Numbered from the stretch's first letter, positions 38,694 through 48,592 are shown. The stretch: 64,000 bases of DNA from an uncultured Spirochaetota bacterium (GCA_944390575.1 CALXQJ010000002.1:372001-436000); one strand, 5' to 3'. A program made the numbers and translations. Notes: generated by a model not told the origin, from the sequence alone.

Positions 38694-39698
38694 ATGGATA
38701 ATATCTTTATTAATATTTTATTTTCTGTGCTTGGTGTTTTTTTATTATATTTGGGTGGTAATTTTATAGTTGATGGTTCTGTTGCTATTGCCAATAGATT
38801 AAAAATAGCTCCTATAGTTATAGGACTTACAGTTGTTGCTATGGGTACATCTATGCCTGAATTATTTGTTAGTTTATTTGGAGCTATTCGAGGAAATAGT
38901 GATATTGCTGTTGGTAATGTTATTGGTAGTAATATTTTTAATATTATTTTTGTATTGGGTGTATCTGCTTTATTTATGAATATGTGTGCTGGGACTAAGT
39001 CTTATTATATATCTATGTATTCTATGTTTTTTATTTATATTGTTTTGTTTGTGATGCTTCTCAATTTTGATAATATGACTTTAATTGGAGATAAAATATC
39101 TGTTTTAGAAGGAGTTATTTTATTTCTATTATTATGTGTTTATGTTTTTTATTTATATAAGTTTATGTCTAAAGATAAAAATGAGCTTGCTAATTTTGAA
39201 AAAGAGGTTTCACATATTAAGAAGAGCTCTATTTTTATTGCTATTATAAAGATTATTATTGCTATACTTGCACTTGCTTTTGGATCTGATATTTTTATTA
39301 ATGGGGTGACAGAAATATTTGATGATTTTATTTCTGAGCATATTATTGGTTTTATTGTAGTTGCTGTTGGTACATCTATACCTGAGCTTGTAACTAGTGT
39401 TGTTGCTGCTATAAAAAAGGAGGCTGATATTTCTGTTGGGAATATAGTTGGTAGTAATATTTTTAATGTAGCTGGGGTGCTTGGTATTTCTTCTATAGCT
39501 TCTTATAAGTTTGGGGGTATTATATTAAGTGAAACACAAAACTATCTTATAGATTTTAATTTAATGTTTGCATCTGGAATTTTATTATATTTATTTACAT
39601 TAAGAGGTAGTAGTATAGGAAAGGTTAAGGGTATAATATTTTTATTTATTTATATTGCTTATGTTGTATTCTTATTAAAGACTACTGTTGTAGGATAA
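38694..39698 (+). CDS. calcium/sodium antiporter (CaCA family, YrbG-like)
   Basis: Inner-membrane Ca2+/Na+ exchanger. Two internally homologous halves are clear. Each has an alpha repeat: 'VVAMGTSMPELFVSLFGAI...VGNVIGSNIFNI' in the first half and 'VVAVGTSIPELVTSVVAAI...VGNIVGSNIFNV' in the second. The Glu of each 'PEL' forms the ion site. About 10-11 membrane helices and 334 residues fit the family. ATG 38694 is chosen: it starts just before the first helix, and AAGGGAGA lies 13 nt upstream. A longer frame from a GTG at 38652 has no binding site. A strong terminator follows. Confidence 0.9.
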   Translation: MDNIFINILFSVLGVFLLYLGGNFIVDGSVAIANRLKIAPIVIGLTVVAMGTSMPELFVSLFGAIRGNSDIAVGNVIGSNIFNIIFVLGVSALFMNMCAGTKSYYISMYSMFFIYIVLFVMLLNFDNMTLIGDKISVLEGVILFLLLCVYVFYLYKFMSKDKNELANFEKEVSHIKKSSIFIAIIKIIIAILALAFGSDIFINGVTEIFDDFISEHIIGFIVVAVGTSIPELVTSVVAAIKKEADISVGNIVGSNIFNVAGVLGISSIASYKFGGIILSETQNYLIDFNLMFASGILLYLFTLRGSSIGKVKGIIFLFIYIAYVVFLLKTTVVG

Positions 39699-39724
39699 TC
39701 ATTTTATAGGAAGATAAATAGTAT

Positions 39725-39761
39725 TAGGTGATTAAATATTGATATTTAATCACCTATTTTT
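39725..39761 (+). terminator. intrinsic terminator after the Ca/Na exchanger gene
   Basis: Perfect 15-bp inverted repeat (arms 39725-39739 and 39742-39756; about 3-6 nt loop in practice) followed by TTTTT, 27 bp after the stop. Confidence 0.85.
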
Positions 39762-39769
39762 GTTGTATA

Positions 39770-40114
39770 TTATTTTTCTTCTTTTACTTGAGATACAAAG
39801 ATTTTAAAAGAAGAATTAGATGCTTTTAATGAATGAGGAGCATTTGCTGGCATAAGTAGTGACTCAGAAGTTTTTAAGTTGTAAACTTTATCTTCTAAAG
39901 TAATCTCAGCTTCTCCTTCTATCACAGTTACAAGTACATCACCTATACCACTATGTGTAGGTATTTCAGCTCCTTTTGCTACTGCTAATATTTTCATAAA
40001 TAGACTATCTCTATCTACTAAAGATATAGCATTAACTCCACCATCTTTATAATCTATTAAGTCTTTTATAGAAAACACTTTATGAGGTTCTGCATTTTTT
40101 ATATATTTAGTCAT
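39770..40114 (-). CDS. cupin-domain protein
   Basis: Single-domain cupin of 114 residues. Cupin motif 1 is degenerate ('KGAEIPTHSGIGDVLVTVIEGEAEI': one His and Asp in place of the usual His-His-Glu) and motif 2 is 'LLMPANAPHSLKASN' with one His. Metal binding is therefore uncertain. It lies 25 bp downstream of the ferredoxin-like gene on the same strand and is probably co-transcribed. Function is unknown; such small cupins often bind small molecules. Confidence 0.75.
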   Translation of the reverse strand: MTKYIKNAEPHKVFSIKDLIDYKDGGVNAISLVDRDSLFMKILAVAKGAEIPTHSGIGDVLVTVIEGEAEITLEDKVYNLKTSESLLMPANAPHSLKASNSSFKIFVSQVKEEK

Positions 40115-40139
40115 ATATTAACTCCAAAATAAAATTTAT

Positions 40140-40961
40140 TTATATAATATTTCCATCAATAGAAATAGTATATTCTTTAGTAAAAATATTTGTATTAGTT
40201 AATTTCATAGCTTCTCTTACAATCATTTCTACACCATTACAATAAGGTACTTCCATTTTTACTATATTAATACTATTTATATTTTTTGTTTTAAATATAA
40301 TAGATAATTTTTCTATATATAAATCTATATCAGAATCTAATTTTGGACATAACATCATTAAAACTCTGTCTTTTAAAAATCTTTTATGAAAATTAGGATA
40401 TGTAAATGGTACACAGTCAGCACATATTAATAAATCAGCATTTTCTAAATATGGTGCATTAATATTCATTAGTTTTAACTGTATAGGCCAATTTGTTAAT
40501 TCTGAAGTAAATGATATATTTGAATTATTATTATTTTCTATATTTTCTCTTAATATAGTTTTTTGTATACTTCCAGGACATCCATTATGATGTAATTTGT
40601 TTTCTTCTAGAGTAGGTATTTCTATATTATTTTGCTTTAAGAACTCTATAGCTTGAGATAAAAATAAATGTTCTTCATGTTCTTTTAAGTGTTCAAGATG
40701 TGCTTTTATAGTATTGTATCCAGATTTTATAATGTTTTCCATAACTTTATATTCATTATATTCTTCTGCTTCTCTCTCTTCAATACTCATAGCATCAAAA
40801 GGACAAGCTTTTATACAAGCCCCAATACCATCACAGAATAAATCGCTAATAAGTCTTGCCTTTCCATCTATAATCTGTAATGCCCCCTCAGGACAATCAG
40901 GTATACACTCACCACAGCCATTACATTTATCTTCATCTATTTTTACTATTTTTCTAAGCAT
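40140..40961 (-). CDS. 4Fe-4S dicluster ferredoxin-type protein
   Basis: Redox protein with two [4Fe-4S] sites in the first 60 residues: 'CNGCGECIPDCP' and 'CDGIGACIKACP'. The second lacks one usual Cys (CxxxxxC in place of CxxCxxC), so that cluster may be ligated differently. The C-terminal 200 residues include a region of cysteines ('NGCPGSIQ', 'LLICADCVPF', 'MLCPKL') that could bind a further cofactor. The protein has 273 residues. It precedes the cupin gene. Electron partner is unknown. Confidence 0.78.
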   Translation of the reverse strand: MLRKIVKIDEDKCNGCGECIPDCPEGALQIIDGKARLISDLFCDGIGACIKACPFDAMSIEEREAEEYNEYKVMENIIKSGYNTIKAHLEHLKEHEEHLFLSQAIEFLKQNNIEIPTLEENKLHHNGCPGSIQKTILRENIENNNNSNISFTSELTNWPIQLKLMNINAPYLENADLLICADCVPFTYPNFHKRFLKDRVLMMLCPKLDSDIDLYIEKLSIIFKTKNINSINIVKMEVPYCNGVEMIVREAMKLTNTNIFTKEYTISIDGNII

Positions 40962-41018
40962 AATAATAGAATATCCTTACATAAAATTAACTAATAAACT
41001 TATTATATAAGCTATAAA

Positions 41019-41048
41019 TAAAAAAGTCCGTTGCCATAGCAACAGACT
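41019..41048 (-). terminator. intrinsic terminator after the GH57-like gene
   Basis: On the minus strand a 10-bp hairpin (arms 41048-41039 and 41034-41025, one G-U pair, 4-nt loop) is followed by TTTTTT. It ends the GH57-like transcript before the ferredoxin gene. Confidence 0.85.
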
Positions 41049-41086
41049 ATAATAATTGTTAATATAATCTAACAAAAAATAGTTAA

Positions 41087-43393
41087 TTATATAGAAAAAT
41101 TAAGCCAATGAGCTAATTCTATAAATAATTCTTTTTCATTATCATTAAAAGATATTTCTTCATTTTTATATTTTATTAAAATATTATAAAATATATTTTC
41201 GTATGTATTTCTATCTATAGGCATATCATTTTTTGTAAGAAACTTTATATCTAATATCATATTATAAAGTTCTTCACTAGCACAATTTTGATATAGATCT
41301 AATAGAGATTTTTTTATATTATCTCCAACCAAATTTGATATACCACTATTTGATACAAATACCCCAATATTTCTTGCACTATTTAATTTTTTTGAAACAT
41401 CATCATAAGCCTCTCTTCCTTTCTCTACTATCAATTCTCTAAGTATTGGAGAAAGTATAGCACCCATTACTCTTCTATAGTCATAATCTGGAGTTATATT
41501 ATTTGCTATATAGTAGTGTAATAATTTTTCATATTCTGGATATATTTTATGATTTAGATCATCTAAGTTTTTTATATCATCTTTAAATATAATATCAGAT
41601 ATTTCATCTCTAATATGACAAGGTAGATCTTTAAAACTTAGAGTATAATATGTTGTATCATATAATTCATTTCTACTATATGCTAATTTTATTTTATTTT
41701 TTAGCTCATAATTATCTCTTATACTCTCAACTATAAAATATAAATCATCATCCACATCATCTACTATAGTTCCTTCTATAATATTGTTTTTTATAATAAT
41801 ATCTTTAATTAAAGTATTATCTATTTTATACTCTTTATATTCTTTTTTTTCTTTTTCTAATAGAGTAAATGCTATATTGTTTACTATATACGCCTTATAA
41901 TAAAACTCATCTTTAGCTTCTAATTCTAAGAAATATCTTGCATTATGATGCTCTTCTTTATTACTTATAGACTTTTCTAATTTTTCTAAGAAAGATTTAT
42001 AAGTATTTTCTATAATACTTGCAAAGTTAGAATCTTTTTTATACTTTGTTAGAAGTTTTGCATAGTTAAATGATTGTTTTGCATATAGCATATTTTTTAT
42101 AGGCTCTAATCTCGATACATCTTCAAAAAACCAGCCACAAGATGTATATGCGAATAATGAGTATTTATACGACTCCATTAGAAAAATAAAGTCTCTATAT
42201 GAAATTTGTTTTTGTACTATTTCGTATAGATTTTTAGCATCAGTTTCATTATATATAGCTTTTATATATTCTTCTCTAATAGAATTTCTACTATCTATAT
42301 TAATATCTAATACATTACTAAATATTTCATCTTGCATATTACGAAGAATATCAAAAGCTTCACGTAAAGGTGTACGCCAAGATAAGTCTTCACCATTCCA
42401 TCCCCCGCATCCACAATTACTACGCCATCTCTCAACACCATGAGAACAACTCCAAGAAGTACCACGACCACCTTCTCCTAAATGTAGTATTACTTCTTCT
42501 TGAGGAGGACATATACTTAAATAATGTTCATAGTTTGTTGGTATTATATGATCTCTATGAATATTATCACTAAAATATTTTGCTAAACACATATCAGCAA
42601 AAGGTTCATGATGTCCATAGCTTTCACCATCTGTAGCTATATTTATAAGTTGTCTATCATTATATGAGTTTCTAATTCTCTCTGCAAATCTATCTGCTGA
42701 AGTAAGTAAATGTTCAAAGGCAATAGCTCTTGATATAAAAGGTTCATAGAAAAATACTGCTATTTTTTTACCAGTTCTACCATAAAGCCAATATGGTTTT
42801 GATGTATCTATTTTAGCATCTGAAATATCTACAGTACCATGATGACCTACTATATATTGTGCTTGATATGGAGAAAGTATAGTAAATTTAACTCCACAAT
42901 CAACTAAACAATCTACAACATCAGCATTAATAGCTGTTTCAGCAAGCCATATACCAGAAGATTTTCTATTAAAATATTTTTCAAAATTATAAAGTCCCCA
43001 TTTGATCTGAGTTTTCATATCTTCTTTTTTGGCAAGAGGAAGTATTATATGATTATAAACTTGTGCTATAGCATTTCCAAATCCTAGTCTTTCTATACTA
43101 TCTTTATCAGCTTCTATAATTCTCTCTAATAAGTCTTCTCTTGTTTTTGCTATATAGTCGAGTAGTGTAGGGCCAAAATTAAAACTTAAATATTTATAGT
43201 TATTAGACATATCAATAATACGACCACCATCAGCTAATATTCTTGAATATGCATTCGGGCTATAGCATTCTTTTGTTATTCTTTCATTCCAGTTTCTACT
43301 TGGCGAAGCACTTAATTCTCTTGGTATCTCATTTGTAAAAGGGCTTTCTCTTGGTGGTTGATAAAAATGACCGTGTATTATTAAATATCTCAT
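41087..43393 (-). CDS. GH57-type glycoside hydrolase with DUF3536-like region
   Basis: Cytoplasmic protein of 768 residues in the GH57 / alpha-amylase-like clan. The N-terminal 'YLIIHGHFYQPPRESPFTNE' is the H-G-H-F-Y-Q-P-P-R-E signature. 'SSGIWLAETAINADVVDCL' carries the likely catalytic Glu, and 'TDGESYGHHEPFADMCL' the acidic partner region. The C-terminal half (about 400-768) matches in style the DUF3536 proteins: helical, no other motif. The substrate is presumably an alpha-glucan, by family. AAGGAAA precedes the ATG; terminator at 41019-41048. Confidence 0.85.
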   Translation of the reverse strand: MRYLIIHGHFYQPPRESPFTNEIPRELSASPSRNWNERITKECYSPNAYSRILADGGRIIDMSNNYKYLSFNFGPTLLDYIAKTREDLLERIIEADKDSIERLGFGNAIAQVYNHIILPLAKKEDMKTQIKWGLYNFEKYFNRKSSGIWLAETAINADVVDCLVDCGVKFTILSPYQAQYIVGHHGTVDISDAKIDTSKPYWLYGRTGKKIAVFFYEPFISRAIAFEHLLTSADRFAERIRNSYNDRQLINIATDGESYGHHEPFADMCLAKYFSDNIHRDHIIPTNYEHYLSICPPQEEVILHLGEGGRGTSWSCSHGVERWRSNCGCGGWNGEDLSWRTPLREAFDILRNMQDEIFSNVLDINIDSRNSIREEYIKAIYNETDAKNLYEIVQKQISYRDFIFLMESYKYSLFAYTSCGWFFEDVSRLEPIKNMLYAKQSFNYAKLLTKYKKDSNFASIIENTYKSFLEKLEKSISNKEEHHNARYFLELEAKDEFYYKAYIVNNIAFTLLEKEKKEYKEYKIDNTLIKDIIIKNNIIEGTIVDDVDDDLYFIVESIRDNYELKNKIKLAYSRNELYDTTYYTLSFKDLPCHIRDEISDIIFKDDIKNLDDLNHKIYPEYEKLLHYYIANNITPDYDYRRVMGAILSPILRELIVEKGREAYDDVSKKLNSARNIGVFVSNSGISNLVGDNIKKSLLDLYQNCASEELYNMILDIKFLTKNDMPIDRNTYENIFYNILIKYKNEEISFNDNEKELFIELAHWLNFSI

Positions 43394-43497
43394 AATATAT
43401 TTTTTCCTTAAAAGTGTATATATACATTATATACTTTTATTACAAAATTACATTATTTTTTATTTATTTTGTTTTATTACTATAATATGAATATATC

Positions 43498-43526
43498 TTG
43501 ACAATAGTTATTCATTGAATTATAAT
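43498..43526 (+). promoter_or_regulatory. consensus sigma-70 promoter of frr-uppS-cdsA
   Basis: TTGACA (43498-43503), 17 bp, TATAAT (43521-43526): a perfect consensus promoter. Start near 43533, leader about 34 nt. Confidence 0.8.
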
Positions 43527-43566
43527 TCACATTAGAATATTATTTATATTTAAAAGGAAATGATTA

Positions 43567-44115
43567 ATGTCAAAAGAATCTCTTAAAGAAAGAATGGATA
43601 AAGCAATTAATAGCTTACAGCACGATTTAGCAGGTATTAGAACAGGTAGAGCTAATGCTTCTATACTTGATAGTGTTAAAGTAGATGCTTATGGTAGTCA
43701 TATGCCATTAAAACAGGTTGCTAATGTATCTACACCAGATTCTAAAACTATTATGGTGCAACCTTTTGATAAAGCTTTATCTGCTGATATAGAAAAAGCT
43801 ATTTTAAAGGCAGATTTAGGTTTTAATCCTTATAATGATGCTGGTAATATTAGAATTACTGTTCCTGAACTTACTAAAGAAAGAAGAGAAGAATTAAAAA
43901 AGGGTGTAAAGCATAGAGGAGAAGAAGCTAAAGTAGCTATTCGTAATATTAGAAGAGATGAAAATGATAAGATAAAAAAAGAATTAAAAGAAAAACTTAT
44001 TACTGAAGATGAGGCTAAGGGTCAAGAAAAAAAGATTCAAAATGAAACTGATTCTTATATTAAAAAAGTAGATGATATGATTTCTCATAAAGAAAAAGAG
44101 TTAGATACAATATAA
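43567..44115 (+). CDS. frr: ribosome recycling factor
   Basis: Splits post-termination ribosomes with EF-G. The 182-residue protein has the RRF fold's helices and conserved 'GIRTGRANASILDSVKVDAYG' and 'VPELTKERREELKK' blocks, with 'IRNIRRDEND' in domain I. Length is typical (185). AAAGGAAA is close upstream of the ATG. It leads the conserved frr-uppS-cdsA order and has a consensus promoter. Confidence 0.97.
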   Translation: MSKESLKERMDKAINSLQHDLAGIRTGRANASILDSVKVDAYGSHMPLKQVANVSTPDSKTIMVQPFDKALSADIEKAILKADLGFNPYNDAGNIRITVPELTKERREELKKGVKHRGEEAKVAIRNIRRDENDKIKKELKEKLITEDEAKGQEKKIQNETDSYIKKVDDMISHKEKELDTI

Positions 44116-44121
44116 AATATA

Positions 44122-44841
44122 ATGAGTTCTAAAGAAAATATCCCATCTCACATTGCTATTATTATGGATGGAAATGGTAGATGGGCTAAATTAAATAATA
44201 AAAATAGAAGTTTTGGTCATAGAAAGGGTAGTGAAACTGTTATTAAGATAGTAGAGGCTAGTAGCGAGTTTAATATTAAATATTTAACTCTTTATGCTTT
44301 TTCTACTGAAAATTGGAAGCGTCCTGAGGAAGAGAAAAAGTATTTATTCAAACTTCTAAAAGATTTCTATAAAAAAGAAATAAAAAGATTAACAGAAAAT
44401 AATGTACTAATAAAACATATAGGAGATATAACAGCATTCCCTAAAGATGTTTATGATACTATCATTGATACTGAGAGAGAAACTTTAGAGAAATGTCATA
44501 ATCCTAAACTTACTGTTATTATAGCATTAAATTATGGTTTTAGAGATGAGCTAAAGAATGCTATTAGAAATATAGTTTTGGATTATAAAGATAAGGATTT
44601 AAGTTTAGATAGTATAGATGATACATTTATATCGAATTATTTATATACTAAAGATATACCAGATCCTGATTTAATAATAAGAACATCAGGAGAGCATAGA
44701 CTTAGTAATTTTTTGATGTATCAAGCTTCATATAGTGAGTTTTATTTTACAGATGTTTTATGGCCAGATTTTTCTAAGGAAGAGTATAAAAAAGCTATAG
44801 ATGAGTATGCTAATAGAAATAGAAGATATGGGGGATTATAA
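44122..44841 (+). CDS. uppS: undecaprenyl diphosphate synthase
   Basis: Cis-prenyltransferase making the C55 carrier lipid for peptidoglycan and other envelope polymers. 239 residues; 'HIAIIMDGNGRWAK' with the catalytic Asp near residue 16, 'TLYAFSTENWKRPEEE', and 'IIRTSGEHRLSNFLMYQ' with 'ASYSEFYF' are diagnostic of the family. It follows frr by 6 bp and precedes cdsA by 6 bp. Cytoplasmic, membrane associated. Confidence 0.97.
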   Translation: MSSKENIPSHIAIIMDGNGRWAKLNNKNRSFGHRKGSETVIKIVEASSEFNIKYLTLYAFSTENWKRPEEEKKYLFKLLKDFYKKEIKRLTENNVLIKHIGDITAFPKDVYDTIIDTERETLEKCHNPKLTVIIALNYGFRDELKNAIRNIVLDYKDKDLSLDSIDDTFISNYLYTKDIPDPDLIIRTSGEHRLSNFLMYQASYSEFYFTDVLWPDFSKEEYKKAIDEYANRNRRYGGL

Positions 44842-44847
44842 TATATA

Positions 44848-45747
44848 ATGAAAAAGAGATTAATATCTGTAGGTCTTACTTTACCATTTTATCTTATTGC
44901 TATGTTTAATGATAGGGTTATATATTTATTTCATTTATGTATAGTATCTACTTCTATTATTAGCTCTTTAGAGATTTTTAATATGGCACAAATATCAAAA
45001 AAGAGTAGTAGAACTGTTATTGCTACTATAATTGCTATTGTGTTTACATATATATACATTATTACAGGAAATGATTTATTTACTGGAGATATATCGAAGT
45101 TATTTAAGATTATAAGTTATGATGATATTAATTTAGATTTTTCATTAAAAGTTGTATTTGCACTTATTACTATTTTATTCTCACTTAATATGTTTAAAGT
45201 TAATGTATCTTTTGAAGAGAAGGGTAGAGCTATTATTACTGCTATTTTTTGCTTTATGTATGTTGGTGTTGGAGTGTGGCATATTACATTACTTAGATTT
45301 TTTCCTGCTGGAGAATATTTAATTATTTTTGTTTTACTTTGTGCTTGGATTAGCGATACTGGTGGATATGTTATAGGTCGTAAAATAGGCAAGCATAAAC
45401 TTATAAATTCTGCTTCTCCAAATAAAAGTGTAGAAGGATTATTTGGTATGTTTATATTTACTATACCTTTTACTATTCTTTATTATTACTTATATAGTAA
45501 TGGATACTTAAAATATTTATTAGGTGAACAAACTCCACATTATTCTTTTACTACTCTTTTAATCCTATCTATAATACTCACAATCACAAGTTTTATAGGA
45601 GATATGGGAGAGAGTTTAATAAAGAGAATGTATAATACAAAAGATTCAAGCTCTATGTTTCCAGGTCATGGTGGAGTATTTGATATGTTTGATAGTATTA
45701 TTTTAACTGCTCCTATAGCATATTATATATTTCTTTATCTTTTATAG
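44848..45747 (+). CDS. cdsA: phosphatidate cytidylyltransferase
   Basis: Membrane enzyme forming CDP-diacylglycerol, the phospholipid precursor. 299 residues with about eight hydrophobic segments. The C-terminal signature is present as 'SFIGDMGESLIKR' followed by 'KDSSSMFPGHGGVFDMFDS', including the acidic residues that bind the metal pair. It follows uppS by 6 bp in the conserved frr-uppS-cdsA order. No dxr or rseP follows, unlike in many bacteria; the convergent ABC-F gene comes next. Confidence 0.94.
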   Translation: MKKRLISVGLTLPFYLIAMFNDRVIYLFHLCIVSTSIISSLEIFNMAQISKKSSRTVIATIIAIVFTYIYIITGNDLFTGDISKLFKIISYDDINLDFSLKVVFALITILFSLNMFKVNVSFEEKGRAIITAIFCFMYVGVGVWHITLLRFFPAGEYLIIFVLLCAWISDTGGYVIGRKIGKHKLINSASPNKSVEGLFGMFIFTIPFTILYYYLYSNGYLKYLLGEQTPHYSFTTLLILSIILTITSFIGDMGESLIKRMYNTKDSSSMFPGHGGVFDMFDSIILTAPIAYYIFLYLL

Positions 45748-45759
45748 TTTTTAATAATT

Positions 45760-47577
45760 TTACTTAAGTTTTTCTTTAATAGAGTCTATTTCTTCTTGTA
45801 TAGAAAGCCACTCTTCTTCTATACTTTCTATTTTATTTTTTATTTCTGATAATCTCATACTTTTAGTATTATCATATTCTGTTGCAGTTTCAAAGAAATT
45901 TAGTATTTCTTTTTCTTCTAATTTTAATTTTTCTAATTCACTATCAAGTTTCTTTATTTTAGATTCACATTTTGATAATTTATTTTTAATTTTTTTTCTC
46001 TCTTCATAATTATTTTCTTTACTATTATTATTAGACTCTTTTATTTTATTATTTTCATTTTGATATTCTAATTCTTTTTCTTTTTGTTCTAATGCTTCTA
46101 TACGAACTTTATATACATAAGCATCATAATCATTAGGGTATAGAGATATTTTTTTATTTTTTACTTCTATAATAGTATTAGCCAAAAGACTTACAAATGT
46201 TCTATCGTGAGAAGTGAAAAATATAGTTCCTTTATATTCTCTTAATGAGCTGGCAAGTGCTTCTACAGTTTCAAAATCTAAGTGATTTGTAGGTTCATCT
46301 AGTATAAGTACATCAGCACATTGACTAATTGTAGCAAGTAGAGAAAGTCTAGCCATCTCACCACCACTTAATACTTTGACACTTTTTTGTATATCATCAC
46401 CAGAAAACAGAAAACTACCTAATAGGTTTAGAATATCTTGTTGTAATAATCCTTCTTTTGCATTATTCTTAAAATATGTATATACATTGTCATTTGAACT
46501 TATATCTTTATAACTATCTTCACCAAAGTATGCTATTTTTATTCCATAAGAATAATTATAATTTCCAGAAACTGGTTTTAATCTATTAGATATAGTTCTT
46601 AAAAATGTAGTTTTACCCTCTCCATTTTGTCCGAGTATAGCTACTTTAGAACCTCTACTAATTTCTATTCTATCACTACTTGCTATAACTTTATCATTAT
46701 ATCCTATATTTAAGTTGTCTGTTATAATTGTAAAGCCTTTTTTATCTTCAACTTCAGGTAATTTAATTCTTACACTTTTTGCAGGATTATTTATCTTGAT
46801 AGTTTGAAGTTTTTCTAATTGCTTCATACGTGACTGAGCTTGAGTTGCTTTACTTGCTTTTGCTCTAAATTTTTCTATAAACTTTTCTAAATGAGCTTTT
46901 TTATCTTCTATATTTTTGTTATGTTTTCTAATAGTCTCTTCTACATCAGATTTATACTCAAAATAATCCTCAACATTTCCAGGAAAGTATGTTATTTTTC
47001 CTCTATCTACTTCAACAGTTTTGTCGCAAGTAGTTTTTAAAAACTCTCTATCGTGAGATACTATTAAAAATCCACCATTATAATCAACTAAAAAATTTTC
47101 TAAATCTATCAAAGTATTCAAATCTAAAAAGTTAGAAGGTTCATCAAGTATTAAAAAATTAGGTTCTTCAAGCATCATCTCAGATAGCTTAACTCTCATT
47201 CTATATCCACTTGAGAGATTATCAACATCATAATTAATTTTAATATGATCAATACCAAATCTATTTGCAATCTTTGCACATTGCCAAGATTCCTTTCCAC
47301 TAACTCTTGTTAAATAATCTATTGCTTTTTCATTTTTAGCAAAAATATTATGCTGTTTTAAATATCCTATTTTTACATCATCAGATAATACTATCTCTCC
47401 ATCATCTGCCTCTTCAAGTCCCATAAGTATTTTTAAAAGTGTAGTTTTTCCAGCTCCATTTCTACCTATCATACCTATTTTTGATTTTTCTTCTATTAGT
47501 AGATTCGCATTATCAAGTAAAGTTTTATGCATAAATCTTTTAGATAAATTTACTATATTTATAATACTTTTAGCCAT
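45760..47577 (-). CDS. ABC-F family ATPase (Uup/EttA-like)
   Basis: Soluble duplicated ABC protein that acts on ribosomes in known cases. Domain 1 has Walker A GRNGAGKTT, an atypical signature 'NLSSGYRMRVKLSEMM' and Walker B 'FLILDEPSNFLD'. Domain 2 has GQNGEGKTT, 'VLSGGEMARLSLL' and 'VLILDEPTNHLD'. Between them is the P-site linker (about residues 220-280, 'ASKATQAQSRMKQLEKL'). A C-terminal coiled coil (about 505-605) suggests the Uup branch. No membrane domain. Resistance, ribosome rescue or DNA-linked function cannot be decided. Confidence 0.9.
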   Translation of the reverse strand: MAKSIINIVNLSKRFMHKTLLDNANLLIEEKSKIGMIGRNGAGKTTLLKILMGLEEADDGEIVLSDDVKIGYLKQHNIFAKNEKAIDYLTRVSGKESWQCAKIANRFGIDHIKINYDVDNLSSGYRMRVKLSEMMLEEPNFLILDEPSNFLDLNTLIDLENFLVDYNGGFLIVSHDREFLKTTCDKTVEVDRGKITYFPGNVEDYFEYKSDVEETIRKHNKNIEDKKAHLEKFIEKFRAKASKATQAQSRMKQLEKLQTIKINNPAKSVRIKLPEVEDKKGFTIITDNLNIGYNDKVIASSDRIEISRGSKVAILGQNGEGKTTFLRTISNRLKPVSGNYNYSYGIKIAYFGEDSYKDISSNDNVYTYFKNNAKEGLLQQDILNLLGSFLFSGDDIQKSVKVLSGGEMARLSLLATISQCADVLILDEPTNHLDFETVEALASSLREYKGTIFFTSHDRTFVSLLANTIIEVKNKKISLYPNDYDAYVYKVRIEALEQKEKELEYQNENNKIKESNNNSKENNYEERKKIKNKLSKCESKIKKLDSELEKLKLEEKEILNFFETATEYDNTKSMRLSEIKNKIESIEEEWLSIQEEIDSIKEKLK

Positions 47578-47719
47578 ATAATTTTAAAACCATTTTGATT
47601 ATATAATAAGATATGCAATTTTATATTAATTTATACAATTATTCAAATATTATAATATTGAAAAAATTATAATTATATGATATTTTTTCTGTTATATATA
47701 TAATTTTATTAGGATTTTA

Positions 47720-48538
47720 ATGTTTAGTTTTTTTAAGAAAAAAAAGATAGAAATATCAGATGAAGAAGCAAAATTAAGAGCTGAAAAGTTCTTTAAATAT
47801 GATAAAGAAAATCCTTCAGAGATACGCGCTGTTAATTTAGTAAAATATTATGGAAAGAGAAGAATTATAGAAGGTATTTCTTATAGTGTGAAACAGGGAG
47901 AGGTTGTAGGTCTTTTAGGGCAAAATGGTGCTGGTAAGACTACAAGCTTTTATATTACTGTTGGTTTTGTAAAAGCTACAAGTGGTAATGTTTATTTAGA
48001 TAGCACAGAGATAACAAATCTTCAAATGCATCAGAGAGCAGAACTTGGAATAGGATATCTTCCTCAAGAAGCTTCTATATTTAGAAAAATGTCTGTAGAG
48101 GATAATTTACTTTCTATATTAGAATATAATAAAACTCTCACAAATAAAGAGAGATGGTATATAGCTGATAGACTTTTATCAGAGTTTAATATTCAGCATG
48201 TACGTAAACAGAAAGGGTATACTCTTTCTGGTGGTGAGCGTAGAAGATGTGAAATAGCACGTGCTTTAACAGTAAACCCTAAGTTTATATTGCTTGATGA
48301 ACCTTTTGCAGGTGTAGACCCAATAGCAGTTATAGATATTCAAAATATTATAGCAAGTTTAAAAGAAAAAGGACTAGGAATACTAATAACAGATCACAAT
48401 GTGCGTGAAACATTAAGAATTACAGATAGAGCTTATATTATGGGTGGTGGACAAATTTTAGTTCAAGGTACTCCAGATGAAATAGTTAATAATGAATTAG
48501 CTCGTAAGAACTATTTAGGAGAATCTTTTACTATGTAA
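47720..48538 (+). CDS. lptB: LPS export ABC transporter ATP-binding protein LptB
   Basis: ATPase driving lipopolysaccharide or lipooligosaccharide transport, working with LptF/G permeases such as the one at 25184-26491. Walker A GQNGAGKTT, Q-loop 'GYLPQEASIFRKMSVEDNL' typical of LptB, signature LSGGERRRCE, Walker B 'FILLDEPFAGVDP' and switch 'ITDHNVRET' are all present. The 272 residues include about 32 extra N-terminal charged residues relative to E. coli LptB (241). AGGATT lies just upstream of the ATG. An intrinsic terminator overlaps its stop codon. Confidence 0.95.
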   Translation: MFSFFKKKKIEISDEEAKLRAEKFFKYDKENPSEIRAVNLVKYYGKRRIIEGISYSVKQGEVVGLLGQNGAGKTTSFYITVGFVKATSGNVYLDSTEITNLQMHQRAELGIGYLPQEASIFRKMSVEDNLLSILEYNKTLTNKERWYIADRLLSEFNIQHVRKQKGYTLSGGERRRCEIARALTVNPKFILLDEPFAGVDPIAVIDIQNIIASLKEKGLGILITDHNVRETLRITDRAYIMGGGQILVQGTPDEIVNNELARKNYLGESFTM

Positions 48539-48584
48539 TAACAAATGATATTAATTTATTATTACATAGTATTGTTTATTTTTT
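48530..48584 (+). terminator. intrinsic terminator overlapping the lptB stop codon
   Basis: Arms 48530-48541 and 48559-48570 are exact 12-bp complements with the TAA stop inside the left arm. A T-rich run follows to 48584. The convergent ZIP gene ends just beyond. Confidence 0.6.
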
Positions 48585-48592
48585 ATTATTAT

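Noticed and set aside
43404-43440. AT-rich imperfect dyad before the GH57-like gene
   Set aside because: Arms differ in length and consist mostly of TA repeats; chance is a sufficient explanation.
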